From the NCBI RefSeq assembly GCF_002005565.1, contig NZ_BDJC01000016.1, forward strand, positions 57,990 to 121,989: a stretch of 64,000 nt of DNA, given 5' to 3'. Positions 8,066 through 16,446 of this stretch are shown in pieces. Made by a program: the position numbers and the translations under genes. Below the pieces are notes generated by a model that was not told the origin of the DNA, searched no databases, and saw nothing but the letters and a program-made list of their open reading frames with translations. The stretch comes from Streptomyces sp. JHA26. GTDB taxonomy: Bacteria > Actinomycetota > Actinomycetes > Streptomycetales > Streptomycetaceae. Each line of letters opens with the position of its first letter. Within the stretch, counting starts at the first letter, position 1.

Positions 8066-9028
8066 TCAGGGAGTGGCTCGCGCGAGGAGACCGTCGATCT
8101 CCGCCCCGGTGGGCATCGCGGAGGAACAGGCGAGGCGGGAGGCGACGAGGGCGCCGGCCGCGTTGGCGTACCGCATGGTGCGCTCCAGGTCCCAGCCGGA
8201 CAGCAGGCCGTGGCAGAGGGAACCGCCGAACGCGTCGCCCGCGCCGAGGCCGTTGACCACCTCGACCGGCACCGGGGGCACCTCGGCCGTCCGCCCGTCG
8301 CGGTGCACGGCGAGCACGCCCCGGGGGCCCTGCTTGACGACGGCCAGCTCCACGCCCGCGGCCAGGAGCGCCTCGGCGCACGCCCGCGGCTCGCGCACGC
8401 CCGTGGCGATCTCGCACTCGTCGAGGTTGCCGACGGCGACGGTCGCGTGCCGCAGCGCCTCGGCGTAGTACGGGCGGGCCCGGCCGGGGTCGGCCCAGAA
8501 CATCGGCCGCCAGTCCAGGTCGAAGACCGTGGTCCCGGCCCTGGCGCGGTGGGCGAGGGCCCCCAGGGTGGCCGTACGGCTCGGCTCCTCGCTCAGCCCG
8601 GTGCCGGTGATCCAGAAGACGCGGGCCGCGCGGATCGCGTCGAGGTCCAGCTCCCGCGGGTGGATCTCCAGGTCGGGGGCCTTGGGGCGGCGGTAGAAGT
8701 ACAGCGGGAAGTCGTCCGGCGGGAAGACCTCGCAGAAGGTGACGGGCGTCGGGTACGCGGCGACCGGCGTGACCCAGCGGTCGTCGACGCCGAACTCCTT
8801 CAGGGCCCGGCGCAGGTAGCCGCCGAACGGGTCGTCGCCCGTACGGGTGATGACGGCCGCGGCACGGCCCAGGCGGGCGGCGGCGACCGCCACGTTCGCG
8901 GCCGAACCGCCGAGGAACTTGCCGAAGGTCTCGACCTCCGCCAGGGGTACACCCGTCTGAAGGGGGTAGAGATCGACTCCGATGCGGCCCATCGTGATCA
9001 GATCGAAGTGCCGGACTGACTCGGCCAT
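8066..9028 (-). CDS. iolC: 5-dehydro-2-deoxygluconokinase (IolC), PfkB family
   Basis: The 320-residue ribokinase-fold protein has the first PfkB signature KFLGGSAANVAVAAARLG and the second, with anion hole and catalytic Asp, VNGLGAGDAFGGSLCHG. The N-terminal ITMGRIGVDLYP is characteristic of IolC. It phosphorylates 2-deoxy-5-keto-gluconate. The ATG at 9028 has GAGGAG about ten bases upstream. It is the promoter-proximal gene of the minus-strand iol operon, divergent from the ABC importer across a 230-bp regulatory spacer. Confidence 0.92.
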   Translation of the reverse strand: MAESVRHFDLITMGRIGVDLYPLQTGVPLAEVETFGKFLGGSAANVAVAAARLGRAAAVITRTGDDPFGGYLRRALKEFGVDDRWVTPVAAYPTPVTFCEVFPPDDFPLYFYRRPKAPDLEIHPRELDLDAIRAARVFWITGTGLSEEPSRTATLGALAHRARAGTTVFDLDWRPMFWADPGRARPYYAEALRHATVAVGNLDECEIATGVREPRACAEALLAAGVELAVVKQGPRGVLAVHRDGRTAEVPPVPVEVVNGLGAGDAFGGSLCHGLLSGWDLERTMRYANAAGALVASRLACSSAMPTGAEIDGLLARATP

Positions 9029-9258
9029 GGACGACGCTCCTCGGGCTGGGCGGGAGGGGGGCCTGCCGCCCCCCAGATGTAGGACGGCGGGACGACCTTG
9101 TCAATGTTTTGTTCTTACATTCGGACCAGCTTGTGAAGTGATGTCTTGACAAAGTATTGACAGCGGGCCCCTCAAGGACTTGTATCCGGTCCCAGCGCAA
9201 CAGCCCTTCTTCTCCGGTCCGACACACGGCTTCCGTCGCACAGTGAGGTGCAGGAAAG
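9029..9258. promoter_or_regulatory. Divergent iol promoter/operator region
   Basis: This 230-bp spacer is AT-richer than its flanks. On the plus strand TTGACA at 9157-9162 is followed 17 bases later by TTGTAT at 9180-9185, about 75 bp before the importer start; another TTGACA lies at 9146-9151. On the minus strand TTGACA (9104-9099) and TACATC (9081-9076) are also 17 bases apart, facing iolC. An inverted repeat AATGT-N9-ACATT at 9103-9121 touches the minus -35 box and is a plausible operator. No regulator gene lies adjacent, so the controlling protein is encoded elsewhere or outside this window. Confidence 0.65.
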
Positions 9259-10281
9259 ATGGTCCGCTCTTCGCACGCCCGCTCCCGCAGATCCGTCCCG
9301 GTCGTGGCCCTCGCCGCGGCGGCGGCGCTGGCCCTCGCCGGCTGCTCCAGCAGTTCCGGGGGCAAGAAGGCCGACGAGGAGGGGAACTCCGGCGCCTCCG
9401 CGGGCAAGGCGGACACCCCCGGCATGACGGTCGCCCTGGTCACCCATCAGGCGCCCGGCGACACCTTCTGGGACATCGTCCGCAAGGGCGCCGAGGCCGC
9501 CGCCGCCAAGGACAACATCAAGCTCGTCTACTCCGCCGACCCCAACGCGGGCAACCAGGCCAACCTGGTGCGGAACGCGATCGACCAGAAGGTCGACGGC
9601 ATCGCGGTCACCCTCGCCAAGCCGGACGCGCTGCGCGGTGTCCTCGCCGAGGCGAAGCAGGCCGGCATACCCGTCGTCGGCCTCAACTCCGGCCTCGCCG
9701 ACTGGAAGGAGCTCGGCCTGACGGAGTTCTTCGGACAGGACGAGAGCGTGGCGGGCGAGGCGTTCGGCAAGAAGCTGGACGAGGTCGGCGCGAAGAAGGC
9801 CGTCTGCGTGATCCACGAGCAGGGCAACGTCGGCCTGACCCAGCGCTGCGACGGCGTGAAGAAGACCTTCGGGGGCTCGGTCGAGAACCTCTACGTCAAC
9901 GGCACCGACATGCCGTCCGTGAAGTCGACGATCACCGCGAAGCTGAAGCAGGACGGCGCCATCGACCACGTCGTCACGCTCGGCGCCCCGTTCGCCATGA
10001 CCGCGACGCAGTCGGTGGAGGAGACCGGCGGCAGGGCGAAGGTCGCCACCTTCGACCTCAACAAGGAACTCACCGGCGCCATCGAGAAGGGCACCATCGA
10101 GTTCGCCGTCGACCAGCAGCCCTACCTCCAGGGCTACCTGGCGGTCGACGGCCTGTGGCTCTACGAGAACAACGGCAACTACAGCGGTGGCGGCGAACAG
10201 CCGGTGCTGACCGGCCCGGCCTTCGTCGACAAGTCCAACGTCGAGGCCGTCGCCGAGTTCGCCTCGAAGGGCACCCGGTGA
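9259..10281 (+). CDS. Sugar (probable inositol) ABC transporter substrate-binding lipoprotein
   Basis: The 340-residue protein has a basic N-terminus, a hydrophobic core and a lipobox LALAGC with Cys29, then a Ser/Gly/Lys linker. The mature part is a type I periplasmic-binding fold: MTVALVTHQAPGDTFWDIV, then YSADPNAGNQANLVRNAID, and VDQQPYLQGY near the end, as in ribose and inositol binding proteins. AGGAAAG precedes ATG 9259. Its stop overlaps the permease ATG (TGATG). The pairing with iol genes makes myo-inositol the likely ligand; this is context-based. Confidence 0.85.
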   Translation: MVRSSHARSRRSVPVVALAAAAALALAGCSSSSGGKKADEEGNSGASAGKADTPGMTVALVTHQAPGDTFWDIVRKGAEAAAAKDNIKLVYSADPNAGNQANLVRNAIDQKVDGIAVTLAKPDALRGVLAEAKQAGIPVVGLNSGLADWKELGLTEFFGQDESVAGEAFGKKLDEVGAKKAVCVIHEQGNVGLTQRCDGVKKTFGGSVENLYVNGTDMPSVKSTITAKLKQDGAIDHVVTLGAPFAMTATQSVEETGGRAKVATFDLNKELTGAIEKGTIEFAVDQQPYLQGYLAVDGLWLYENNGNYSGGGEQPVLTGPAFVDKSNVEAVAEFASKGTR

Positions 10282-11357
10282 TGAACGCGTCCCCACAGGC
10301 CGGGCCGGCGGTGACCGCGCCGCCGGCCCCCGGCCCGGGACCGGGCGACGGGCGGACCCGGCGGCGCCCGCTCGCGCTGCGGCTGCTCGCCCGGCCCGAG
10401 ATCGGCGTCCTCCTCGGCGCCGTCGCCGTGTTCGTCTTCTTCCTGATCGCCGCGCCCTCGGTCCGCGACGGCGGCTCCATGGCGACCGTCCTCTACCAGT
10501 CGTCCACCATCGGCATCATGGCCCTGCCGGTCGCGCTGCTGATGATCGGCGGCGAGTTCGACCTGTCCGCCGGTGTCGCCGTGGTCACCTCGGCGCTCAC
10601 CGCGAGCATGCTCAGCTACCAGCTGACCATGAACGTCTGGATGGGCGTGGTCGTCGCCCTCGTGGTCTCCCTGGGCGTCGGCGCGTTCAACGGCTGGATG
10701 CTGGTCAGGACCGGACTGCCGAGCTTCCTCGTCACCCTCGGCACCTTCCTGATCCTCCAGGGCGTCAACCTCGCCGTCACCAAGCTCGTCACCGGCAACG
10801 TCGCCACCGACGACATCAGCGACATGGACGGCTTCGGCCGGGCCGAGGCGCTCTTCGCCTCGTCCTTCGACGTCGGCGGCGTCCAGGTGAAGATCACGGT
10901 GGTGTGGTGGCTGGTCTTCGCGGCCCTCGCCACCTGGGTGCTGCTGCGCACCAAGTACGGCAACTGGGTCTTCGCGGTCGGCGGCGACCAGGAGGCCGCC
11001 CGCGCGGTCGGCGTCCCCGTCACCTTCACCAAGGTCACGCTGTTCATGCTGGTCGGCTTCGGCGCCTGGTTCGTCGGCATGCACCAGCTGTTCTCCTTCA
11101 ACACCGTGCAGTCCGGCGAGGGCGTCGGCCAGGAGCTGATCTACATCGCCGCCGCCGTCATCGGCGGCTGCCTGCTCACCGGCGGCCACGGCTCCGCCGT
11201 CGGCCCGGTCTTCGGCGCCTTCATGTTCGGCATGGTGAACCAGGGCATCGTCTACGCCGGCTGGAACCCCGACTGGTTCAAGGCCTTCCTCGGCGCGATG
11301 CTGCTCGGCGCCGTCCTCGTCAATCTGTGGGTCCGCCGCGCGGTGACCCGGAGGTGA
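10281..11357 (+). CDS. Sugar ABC transporter permease
   Basis: The 358-residue protein has a Pro/Ala/Gly-rich cytoplasmic N-terminus followed by about nine hydrophobic spans. The [19 protein letters not shown] segment is the hallmark of the BPD_transp_2 family (RbsC-like), and [14 protein letters not shown] matches the cytoplasmic coupling loop. The ATG overlaps the preceding stop by one base, and the ATPase starts 7 bp downstream, so the three importer genes form one transcriptional unit. Confidence 0.88.
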   Translation: MNASPQAGPAVTAPPAPGPGPGDGRTRRRPLALRLLARPEIGVLLGAVAVFVFFLIAAPSVRDGGSMATVLYQSSTIGIMALPVALLMIGGEFDLSAGVAVVTSALTASMLSYQLTMNVWMGVVVALVVSLGVGAFNGWMLVRTGLPSFLVTLGTFLILQGVNLAVTKLVTGNVATDDISDMDGFGRAEALFASSFDVGGVQVKITVVWWLVFAALATWVLLRTKYGNWVFAVGGDQEAARAVGVPVTFTKVTLFMLVGFGAWFVGMHQLFSFNTVQSGEGVGQELIYIAAAVIGGCLLTGGHGSAVGPVFGAFMFGMVNQGIVYAGWNPDWFKAFLGAMLLGAVLVNLWVRRAVTRR

Positions 11358-11364
11358 TCGGAAA

Positions 11365-12294
11365 ATGACCGGCAAGACCACCGGCACCCCCGGGGACACC
11401 GGCCGGCCGCTCGTCGAACTGCGCGGCGCCGGCAAGTCCTACGGCACCGTCCGCGCCCTGCACGGGGTCGACCTCACCGTCCACGCCGGCCGGGTGACCT
11501 GCGTGCTCGGCGACAACGGCGCCGGCAAGTCCACCCTCATCAAGATCATCTCCGGGCTGCACCAGCACACCGAGGGCGCCCTCCTCGTCGACGGCGAACC
11601 GGTGCGCTTCACCACCCCCCGCGACGCCCTCGCCCGGGGCATCGCCGCCGTCTACCAGGACCTCGCCACCGTGCCGCTGATGCCGGTGTGGCGGAACTTC
11701 TTCCTCGGCTCCGAGATGACCAAGGGCCCCTGGCCCCTGCGCCGCCTCGACATCGCCCGCATGAAGAAGACCGCGGACGAGGAACTGCGCACCATGGGCA
11801 TCGTCCTGGACGACCTGGAACAGCCCGTCGGCACCCTCTCCGGCGGCCAGCGCCAGTGCGTCGCCATCGCCCGCGCCGTCCACTTCGGCGCCCGCGTCCT
11901 CATCCTCGACGAACCCACCGCCGCCCTCGGCGTCAAGCAGTCCGGCGTGGTCCTCCGGTACATCGCCGCCGCCCGCGAACGCGGTCTCGGCGTCGTCCTC
12001 GTCACCCACAACCCCCACCACGCCCACCTGGTCGGCGACCACTTCAACGTGCTGCGCCTGGGCACCCTCGAACTCAGCGCCACGCGCGCCGACACCACCC
12101 TCGAGACACTCACCCACCACATGGCCGGCGGCGCCGAACTCGCCGCGCTCGAGCACGAACTGGCGCAGGCCGACGGGATCGGCACGGCGGCGCTCCCGGG
12201 ACAGGCGCCGGAGGCTCCCGCCCCCGGCATCGCCCCGCCCCGGACCGCCGCGCCCACGACCCTCGCGTCCGACACCGCCGAAGGGAAGACCTGA
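11365..12294 (+). CDS. Sugar ABC transporter ATP-binding protein, single nucleotide-binding domain
   Basis: This 309-residue ATPase has Walker [10 protein letters not shown] (49-57), signature LSGGQRQ and Walker [13 protein letters not shown]. RbsA-type ATPases are about 500 residues with two domains, but this has only one, as in the FrcA-type fructose importers, so it presumably works as a homodimer. The last 40 or so residues are a Pro/Ala-rich tail of no obvious fold. It sits between permease and isomerase with 7-bp and 1-bp gaps. Confidence 0.88.
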   Translation: MTGKTTGTPGDTGRPLVELRGAGKSYGTVRALHGVDLTVHAGRVTCVLGDNGAGKSTLIKIISGLHQHTEGALLVDGEPVRFTTPRDALARGIAAVYQDLATVPLMPVWRNFFLGSEMTKGPWPLRRLDIARMKKTADEELRTMGIVLDDLEQPVGTLSGGQRQCVAIARAVHFGARVLILDEPTAALGVKQSGVVLRYIAAARERGLGVVLVTHNPHHAHLVGDHFNVLRLGTLELSATRADTTLETLTHHMAGGAELAALEHELAQADGIGTAALPGQAPEAPAPGIAPPRTAAPTTLASDTAEGKT

Positions 12295-12295
12295 C

Positions 12296-13198
12296 ATGCC
12301 CGCTGCCCTGGACCGCATCCGCGTCGGCTCGGCCCCCGACTCCTGGGGCGTCTGGTTCCCTGACGACCCGCGGCAGGTGCCCTGGGAACGCTTCCTGGAC
12401 GAGGTCGCCGAGGCCGGCTACGAGTGGATCGAGCTGGGACCCTACGGCTACCTGCCCACCGACCCGGCCCGGCTCGCCGACGAGGTGGCCCGGCGCGGCC
12501 TCAGGGTCTCCGCGGGCACCGTCTTCTGCGGCCTGCACCGCGGCCCCTCCGAGTGGGACGCCACCTGGGAGCAGGCCGGCCGCGTCGCCGCCCTCGCCCG
12601 GGCCGTGGACGCGACGCACCTCGTCGTCATCCCCTCCTTCTGGCGCGACGACAGGACCGCCGAGATCCTCGAACCGCCGGAGCTCACCGGCGAGCAGTGG
12701 ACGCACCTGACCCGGGGCATGGAACGCCTCGGCCGCGAGGTCAGGGAGACCTACGGCCTGGAGGTCGTCGTCCACCCGCACGCCGACACCCACATCGACA
12801 CCGAGGAGCACGTCGAGCGCTTCCTCGACTCCACCGACCCCGCACTGGTCGGCCTCTGCCTGGACACCGGCCACTACGCCTACTGCGGCGGCGACAGCGT
12901 CGAACTGATCGAGACCTACGGCGAGCGCATCGGCTACCTCCACCTCAAGCAGGTCGACCCGGAGATCCTCGCCGACGTGCGGGCGAACGGCGTGCCGTTC
13001 GGGCCGGCCGTCCAGCGCGGGGTGATGTGCGAACCACCGTCCGGCGTCCCCGAACTGGGCCCGGTGCTCACGGCGGCCCAGCGGCTCGGCGTGGACCTGT
13101 TCGCCATCGTCGAGCAGGACATGTACCCCTGCGCGCCGGACGCTCCGCTGCCCATCGCGGTCCGCACCCGCAGGTTCCTGCGCTCCTGCGGGGCCTGA
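12296..13198 (+). CDS. IolE-like inosose dehydratase / sugar-phosphate isomerase-epimerase
   Basis: The 300-residue AP-endonuclease-2-fold barrel begins GSAPDSWGVWFPDDPRQVPW, a motif characteristic of the IolE/MocC inosose dehydratases. Metal ligands are visible in VVHPHADTHI, LCLDTGHYAYCGGD, YLHLKQVDP and the final IVEQDMYP Glu. It would dehydrate scyllo-inosose to the dione used by IolD, which would complete the middle of the pathway. No inositol dehydrogenase (iolG) is in the window. An IolI-type inosose isomerase is the main alternative. Confidence 0.8.
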   Translation: MPAALDRIRVGSAPDSWGVWFPDDPRQVPWERFLDEVAEAGYEWIELGPYGYLPTDPARLADEVARRGLRVSAGTVFCGLHRGPSEWDATWEQAGRVAALARAVDATHLVVIPSFWRDDRTAEILEPPELTGEQWTHLTRGMERLGREVRETYGLEVVVHPHADTHIDTEEHVERFLDSTDPALVGLCLDTGHYAYCGGDSVELIETYGERIGYLHLKQVDPEILADVRANGVPFGPAVQRGVMCEPPSGVPELGPVLTAAQRLGVDLFAIVEQDMYPCAPDAPLPIAVRTRRFLRSCGA

Positions 13199-13262
13199 CG
13201 GCCCGCCCGTCCCGGGAAGCGCTCGTGGCCCCGCGCCCCGATCCGCGTCCCGGCCCCGACGA

Positions 13263-13276
13263 CGCCCTCGAGGGCG
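13263..13276 (+). terminator. Possible terminator after the iol importer operon
   Basis: CGCCCTCGAGGGCG is a perfect 14-base palindrome 64 bp after the iolE-like stop, flanked by CCCCGACGA on the left and ACGACGCCGGGG on the right, which can extend the stem with mismatches. There is no T-tract, which is usual for this organism group. Confidence 0.35.
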
Positions 13277-13289
13277 ACGACGCCGGGGC

Positions 13290-13327
13290 GGGCGTGTGAC
13301 GTACGGCGTCGCCCCGGGCGTGTGACG
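13290..13327. repeat. Two 12-bp direct repeats upstream of the TMEM175 gene
   Basis: GGGCGTGTGACG occurs at 13290-13301 and again at 13316-13327, start to start 26 bp. The second copy ends 35 bp before the TMEM175 ATG. The spacing would put two bound activators about two and a half helical turns apart. Confidence 0.5.
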
Positions 13328-13362
13328 CGGCCCCGTACGACGCCGCTCCTACCGTCGGGGCC

Positions 13363-14013
13363 ATGTGGAAATCGATTCCGGCCGGCGGTCCCGAGCGGGT
13401 GATGGCCCTGGCCGACGGTGTCTTCGCGATCGCCATCACCCTGCTCGTCCTCGACTTCTCCGTGCCCCGCGGGCTGGACTCCGCGGCCTACCGCCGGGAA
13501 CTGCGCGACCTGCTGCCCAACCTGGGGGCGTACGCGCTCATCCTGCTCGTGCTCGGCCTCTTCTGGCGCGACCACCGCCGGATCTTCCGTTTCGTCGAGC
13601 GGGTCGACGGCCAGGTGATCACGCTGTCCCTGCTCGGGCTGGGAGTCGCGGCGCTCGTGCCCTTCCCCACCACGCTCCTGTCCGAGTACGGCCGTGAGCC
13701 GGTCTCCGTCGCCATCTACGCGGCGGCCGTCGCCGCACTGGGCGCCACCCACCTCGGCCTGGTCGCCCTCCTGGCCAACCGGCCCCAGCTGCGGGGCGAG
13801 GCGGTCCCCGAGGAGGGGTTCCTGCTGTACGGCCTGGACATCGCGGCCTCGGTGGCGGTGTTCTCGCTGAGCATCCCGCTCGCCCTGACGATCGGCCCCG
13901 CGGCCATGTGGGGCTGGCTCGTCCTGGTCCCGGTCAAGAGCCTGCTCGGCCGGTGGGCGAACCGATCGCACCGTCGCGTCCACCGGGAGAACCCCTCGAG
14001 GCCCGGTCCGTGA
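13363..14013 (+). CDS. TMEM175/DUF1211 family potassium-channel-like membrane protein
   Basis: The 216-residue protein contains the family signature in ERVMALADGVFAIAITLLVLD (residues 9-29), where the first helix lines the pore in bacterial TMEM175 tetramers. Five further hydrophobic helices follow, giving six spans. FWRDHRRIF lies in the first loop and a basic tail in the cytoplasm. Bacterial members are single-repeat homotetrameric potassium channels, and the length fits. A TACCGT box ends only 7 bp before the ATG, so the transcript may be leaderless. It is separated from both neighbouring operons. Confidence 0.85.
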   Translation: MWKSIPAGGPERVMALADGVFAIAITLLVLDFSVPRGLDSAAYRRELRDLLPNLGAYALILLVLGLFWRDHRRIFRFVERVDGQVITLSLLGLGVAALVPFPTTLLSEYGREPVSVAIYAAAVAALGATHLGLVALLANRPQLRGEAVPEEGFLLYGLDIAASVAVFSLSIPLALTIGPAAMWGWLVLVPVKSLLGRWANRSHRRVHRENPSRPGP

Positions 14014-14227
14014 CCGGTCCGGGCCGGCAGGGGAGAGGGACCCGGGTCCGAGCCCGGCGCCGAGGACGTGAACGACGAGACCGTGGGCCGTGCGGTGACG
14101 CCGGCCGGGGTGCAGGGGGCCGCGGGGGCGACAGGGTGCGCCCTGTCCGAAGGCGTGTACGGACGCCTCGTCGCGCCTTCCGCCGCCTTCGGCACCGCTT
14201 CCTGACGGCCGAATAATCTCGAACAAA

Positions 14228-14261
14228 ATTGTTGACAATCCTGTCTGGCTAGATTTACGTT
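14228..14261 (+). promoter_or_regulatory. Promoter and operator of the gntR-galBCD operon
   Basis: TTGACA (14232-14237) and TACGTT (14256-14261) are 18 bases apart. The -35 box lies inside the inverted repeat ATTGT-TG-ACAAT (14228-14239), which contains the octamer TGTTGACA also found at the MFS promoter. A wider CTGTC...GACAG repeat surrounds the -10 region. The layout fits repression by the adjacent GntR protein. Confidence 0.6.
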
Positions 14262-14290
14262 CGACAGGCACTCACTCAGGGAGGGCAACC

Positions 14291-14941
14291 ATGCCGAACC
14301 AGGCCCGTCCGGGCACCGGGGAGCAGGCGAAGCAGCTCGCGCTCGGGCAGTTGCGGCAGGCGATCCTGCGCGGCGAGATGGCACCGGCGCAGCGGCTGGT
14401 GGAGAACGAACTCGCCGAACAGTTCGGCGTGACCCGGGCCAGCATCCGGGCCGCGCTGATCGACCTGGAGGCGCAGGGGCTCGTGGAGCGGATCCGCAAC
14501 CGGGGTTCCCGGGTGCGGGTGGTGACCGTGGAGGAAGCGGTCGCCATCACCGAGTGCCGTCTGGTCCTCGAAGGGCTCTGCGCGGCGAAGGCGGCGGCCG
14601 CCGTCACCGACGCGCAGGTGACCGAACTCAAGGACCTGGGCACGGCGATGCGCAAGGCCGTGGCCGGCGGGGAACCGCTGACCTACTCGGATCTCAACCA
14701 CGAACTCCACGCCAGGATCCGGGAGTTCTCCGGCCAGCTGACGGCCGTGGAACTGCTGGAGCGCCTCAACGCCCAACTGGTGCGCCACCGCTTCCAGTTG
14801 GCGCTGCGCCCGGGGCGTCCGCAGCAATCCCTGAACGAGCACCTGGCCATGATCGAGGCGATCGAGGCCAGGGATCCGCAGGCGGCCGAGGCGGCCGTCC
14901 GCGCCCACCTCGCCAGTGTGATCGAGGCGCTGCGCGACTGA
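14291..14941 (+). CDS. GntR-family (FadR/FCD) transcriptional regulator
   Basis: This is a 216-residue regulator. The N-terminal winged helix reads LRQAILRGEMAPAQRLVE, then LAEQFGVTRASIRAALIDLEAQGLVERI. The C-terminal all-helical FCD domain carries metal/ligand-binding residues around LNHELHARI and HLASVIEAL. GGGAGGG precedes the ATG. It starts the gal operon and sits 48 bp before galB. FCD regulators usually bind a pathway organic acid. The shared TGTTGACA motif at its own promoter and at the MFS promoter suggests that it controls both, probably as a repressor. Confidence 0.85.
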   Translation: MPNQARPGTGEQAKQLALGQLRQAILRGEMAPAQRLVENELAEQFGVTRASIRAALIDLEAQGLVERIRNRGSRVRVVTVEEAVAITECRLVLEGLCAAKAAAAVTDAQVTELKDLGTAMRKAVAGGEPLTYSDLNHELHARIREFSGQLTAVELLERLNAQLVRHRFQLALRPGRPQQSLNEHLAMIEAIEARDPQAAEAAVRAHLASVIEALRD

Positions 14942-14989
14942 CACACGCACCGAGGCGGGCGTCACCTGTCCACCAAGGAGATTTGACCC

Positions 14990-15742
14990 ATGACGCACGG
15001 CAACGCGCCCGCCCCCACCCCACGGTCGACACTCGTCGTCACCGCGCACGCGGGGGACTTCGTGTGGCGGGCGGGCGGCGCCATCGCCCTGGCCGCCTCG
15101 CGCGGGGAGAAGGTCACCATCGCGTGCCTGACCTTCGGCGAGCGCGGCGAGTCCGCCAAGGCCTGGCGGGAGGGCAGGAAGCTGGAGGAGATCAAGGCGA
15201 TCCGCCGGGAGGAGGCCGAGAAGGCCGCCGCCGTCCTCGGCGCCGAGGTCCGCTTCTTCGACGCCGGCGACTACCCGCTGCTCGTCACGCCCGAGCTGAC
15301 CGACAAGCTGGTCGAGGTCTACCGCGCCACCCAGCCCGACGTCGTGCTCACCCACCCGGTCGAGGACCCCTACAACGGCGACCACCCGGCCGCCAACCGC
15401 ATGGCCCTGGAGGCCCGCGTCCTCGCCCAGGCCATCGGCTACCCGGGCGAGGGGGAGATCATCGGCGCCCCGCCCGTCTTCTACTTCGAACCGCACCAGC
15501 CCGAGATGAGCGGCTTCCGTCCCGAGGTCCTGCTCGACATCACCGAGGTGTGGGAGACCAAGCGCAGGGCCATGGAGTGCCTCGCCGCCCAGCAGCACCT
15601 GTGGGACTACTACACCGACCTCGCCGTCCGCCGCGGCGTCCAGCTCAGGCGCAACGCCGGCCCCAACCTGGGCCTGGCGCACCGGACCATGGCCGAGGCG
15701 TACATGCGCCCGTACCCGCAGATCGCGCAGGAGCTGGCATGA
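14990..15742 (+). CDS. galB: 4-oxalomesaconate hydratase (GalB), PIG-L family
   Basis: The 250-residue protein begins with the GalB-specific variant TAHAGDFVWRAGGAIALAA where deacetylases have AHPDDE. It continues with CLTFGERGESAKAWREG, FFDAGDYPL, THPVEDPYNGDHPAANRMA (zinc ligand region) and PVFYFEPHQPEM. All of these are features of GalB of Pseudomonas putida gallate degradation rather than of N-acetylglucosaminyl deacetylases. It hydrates 4-oxalomesaconate to 4-carboxy-4-hydroxy-2-oxoadipate. AAGGAG lies upstream of ATG 14990. The stop overlaps galC (ATGA). Confidence 0.88.
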   Translation: MTHGNAPAPTPRSTLVVTAHAGDFVWRAGGAIALAASRGEKVTIACLTFGERGESAKAWREGRKLEEIKAIRREEAEKAAAVLGAEVRFFDAGDYPLLVTPELTDKLVEVYRATQPDVVLTHPVEDPYNGDHPAANRMALEARVLAQAIGYPGEGEIIGAPPVFYFEPHQPEMSGFRPEVLLDITEVWETKRRAMECLAAQQHLWDYYTDLAVRRGVQLRRNAGPNLGLAHRTMAEAYMRPYPQIAQELA

Positions 15743-16446
15743 GCGGCGTCGTCGTCACCAACCCGCCCAAGGCCGACGCCGAGGACGTCGCGGCGCTCGC
15801 CGGGTACGGCGTGGCCACCGTCAGCGAGGCGATGGGCCGCACCGGACTGCTCGGGCCGGACATCCGCCCGGTCCAGCAGGGCGTACGGATCGCCGGCACC
15901 GCGGTCACCGTCCTCAGCTGGCCCGGCGACAACCTGATGATCCACGCCGCCGTCGAGCAGTGCGGCGAGGGCGACGTCCTGGTCGTCACCACCACCTCCC
16001 CGTCCACCGACGGCATGTTCGGCGAGCTGTTCGCCACCGCGCTCCAGCGGCGCGGGGTCCGCGGGCTGGTCATCAACGCGGGCGTCCGCGACACCCAGGA
16101 GCTGCGGGAGATGGGCTTCGCCGCCTGGTCCCGAGCCGTCTCGGCGCAGGGCACGGTGAAGGCCACCGGCGGCTCGGTCAACGTGCCGGTCGCCGTGGAC
16201 GGCCAGGTGATCCGCCCCGGTGACGTGATCGTCGCCGACGACGACGGCGTGGTGGTCGTCCCGCGCGAGCGCGCCCGGCGGGTCGCCGAGGCGTCCGAGG
16301 CCCGCGAGGAGAAGGAGGCCGCCTCCCGCGCCGCCTTCATCGAGGGCCAACTCGGCCTGGACCGCTACGGGCTGCGCGAAAAGCTGAGGCAACTGGGCGT
16401 CACCTACCAGTCGTACGACGCGTACGCGGCCGGGGAGCGGCCGTGA
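15739..16446 (+). CDS. galC: 4-carboxy-4-hydroxy-2-oxoadipate aldolase/oxaloacetate decarboxylase (GalC/LigK type)
   Basis: This 235-residue class II aldolase of the RraA-like fold has the catalytic Arg-Asp pair in INAGVRDTQE (Arg117, Asp118), preceded by the metal/pyruvate-binding segment TDGMFGELFATALQRRGVRG and followed by VPVAVDGQVIRPGDVIVADDDG. It splits 4-carboxy-4-hydroxy-2-oxoadipate into pyruvate and oxaloacetate. Four-base overlaps with both galB and galD indicate tight coupling. RraA proteins lack the C-terminal extension seen here (EGQLGLDRYGLREKLRQLG). Confidence 0.9.
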   Translation: MSGVVVTNPPKADAEDVAALAGYGVATVSEAMGRTGLLGPDIRPVQQGVRIAGTAVTVLSWPGDNLMIHAAVEQCGEGDVLVVTTTSPSTDGMFGELFATALQRRGVRGLVINAGVRDTQELREMGFAAWSRAVSAQGTVKATGGSVNVPVAVDGQVIRPGDVIVADDDGVVVVPRERARRVAEASEAREEKEAASRAAFIEGQLGLDRYGLREKLRQLGVTYQSYDAYAAGERP

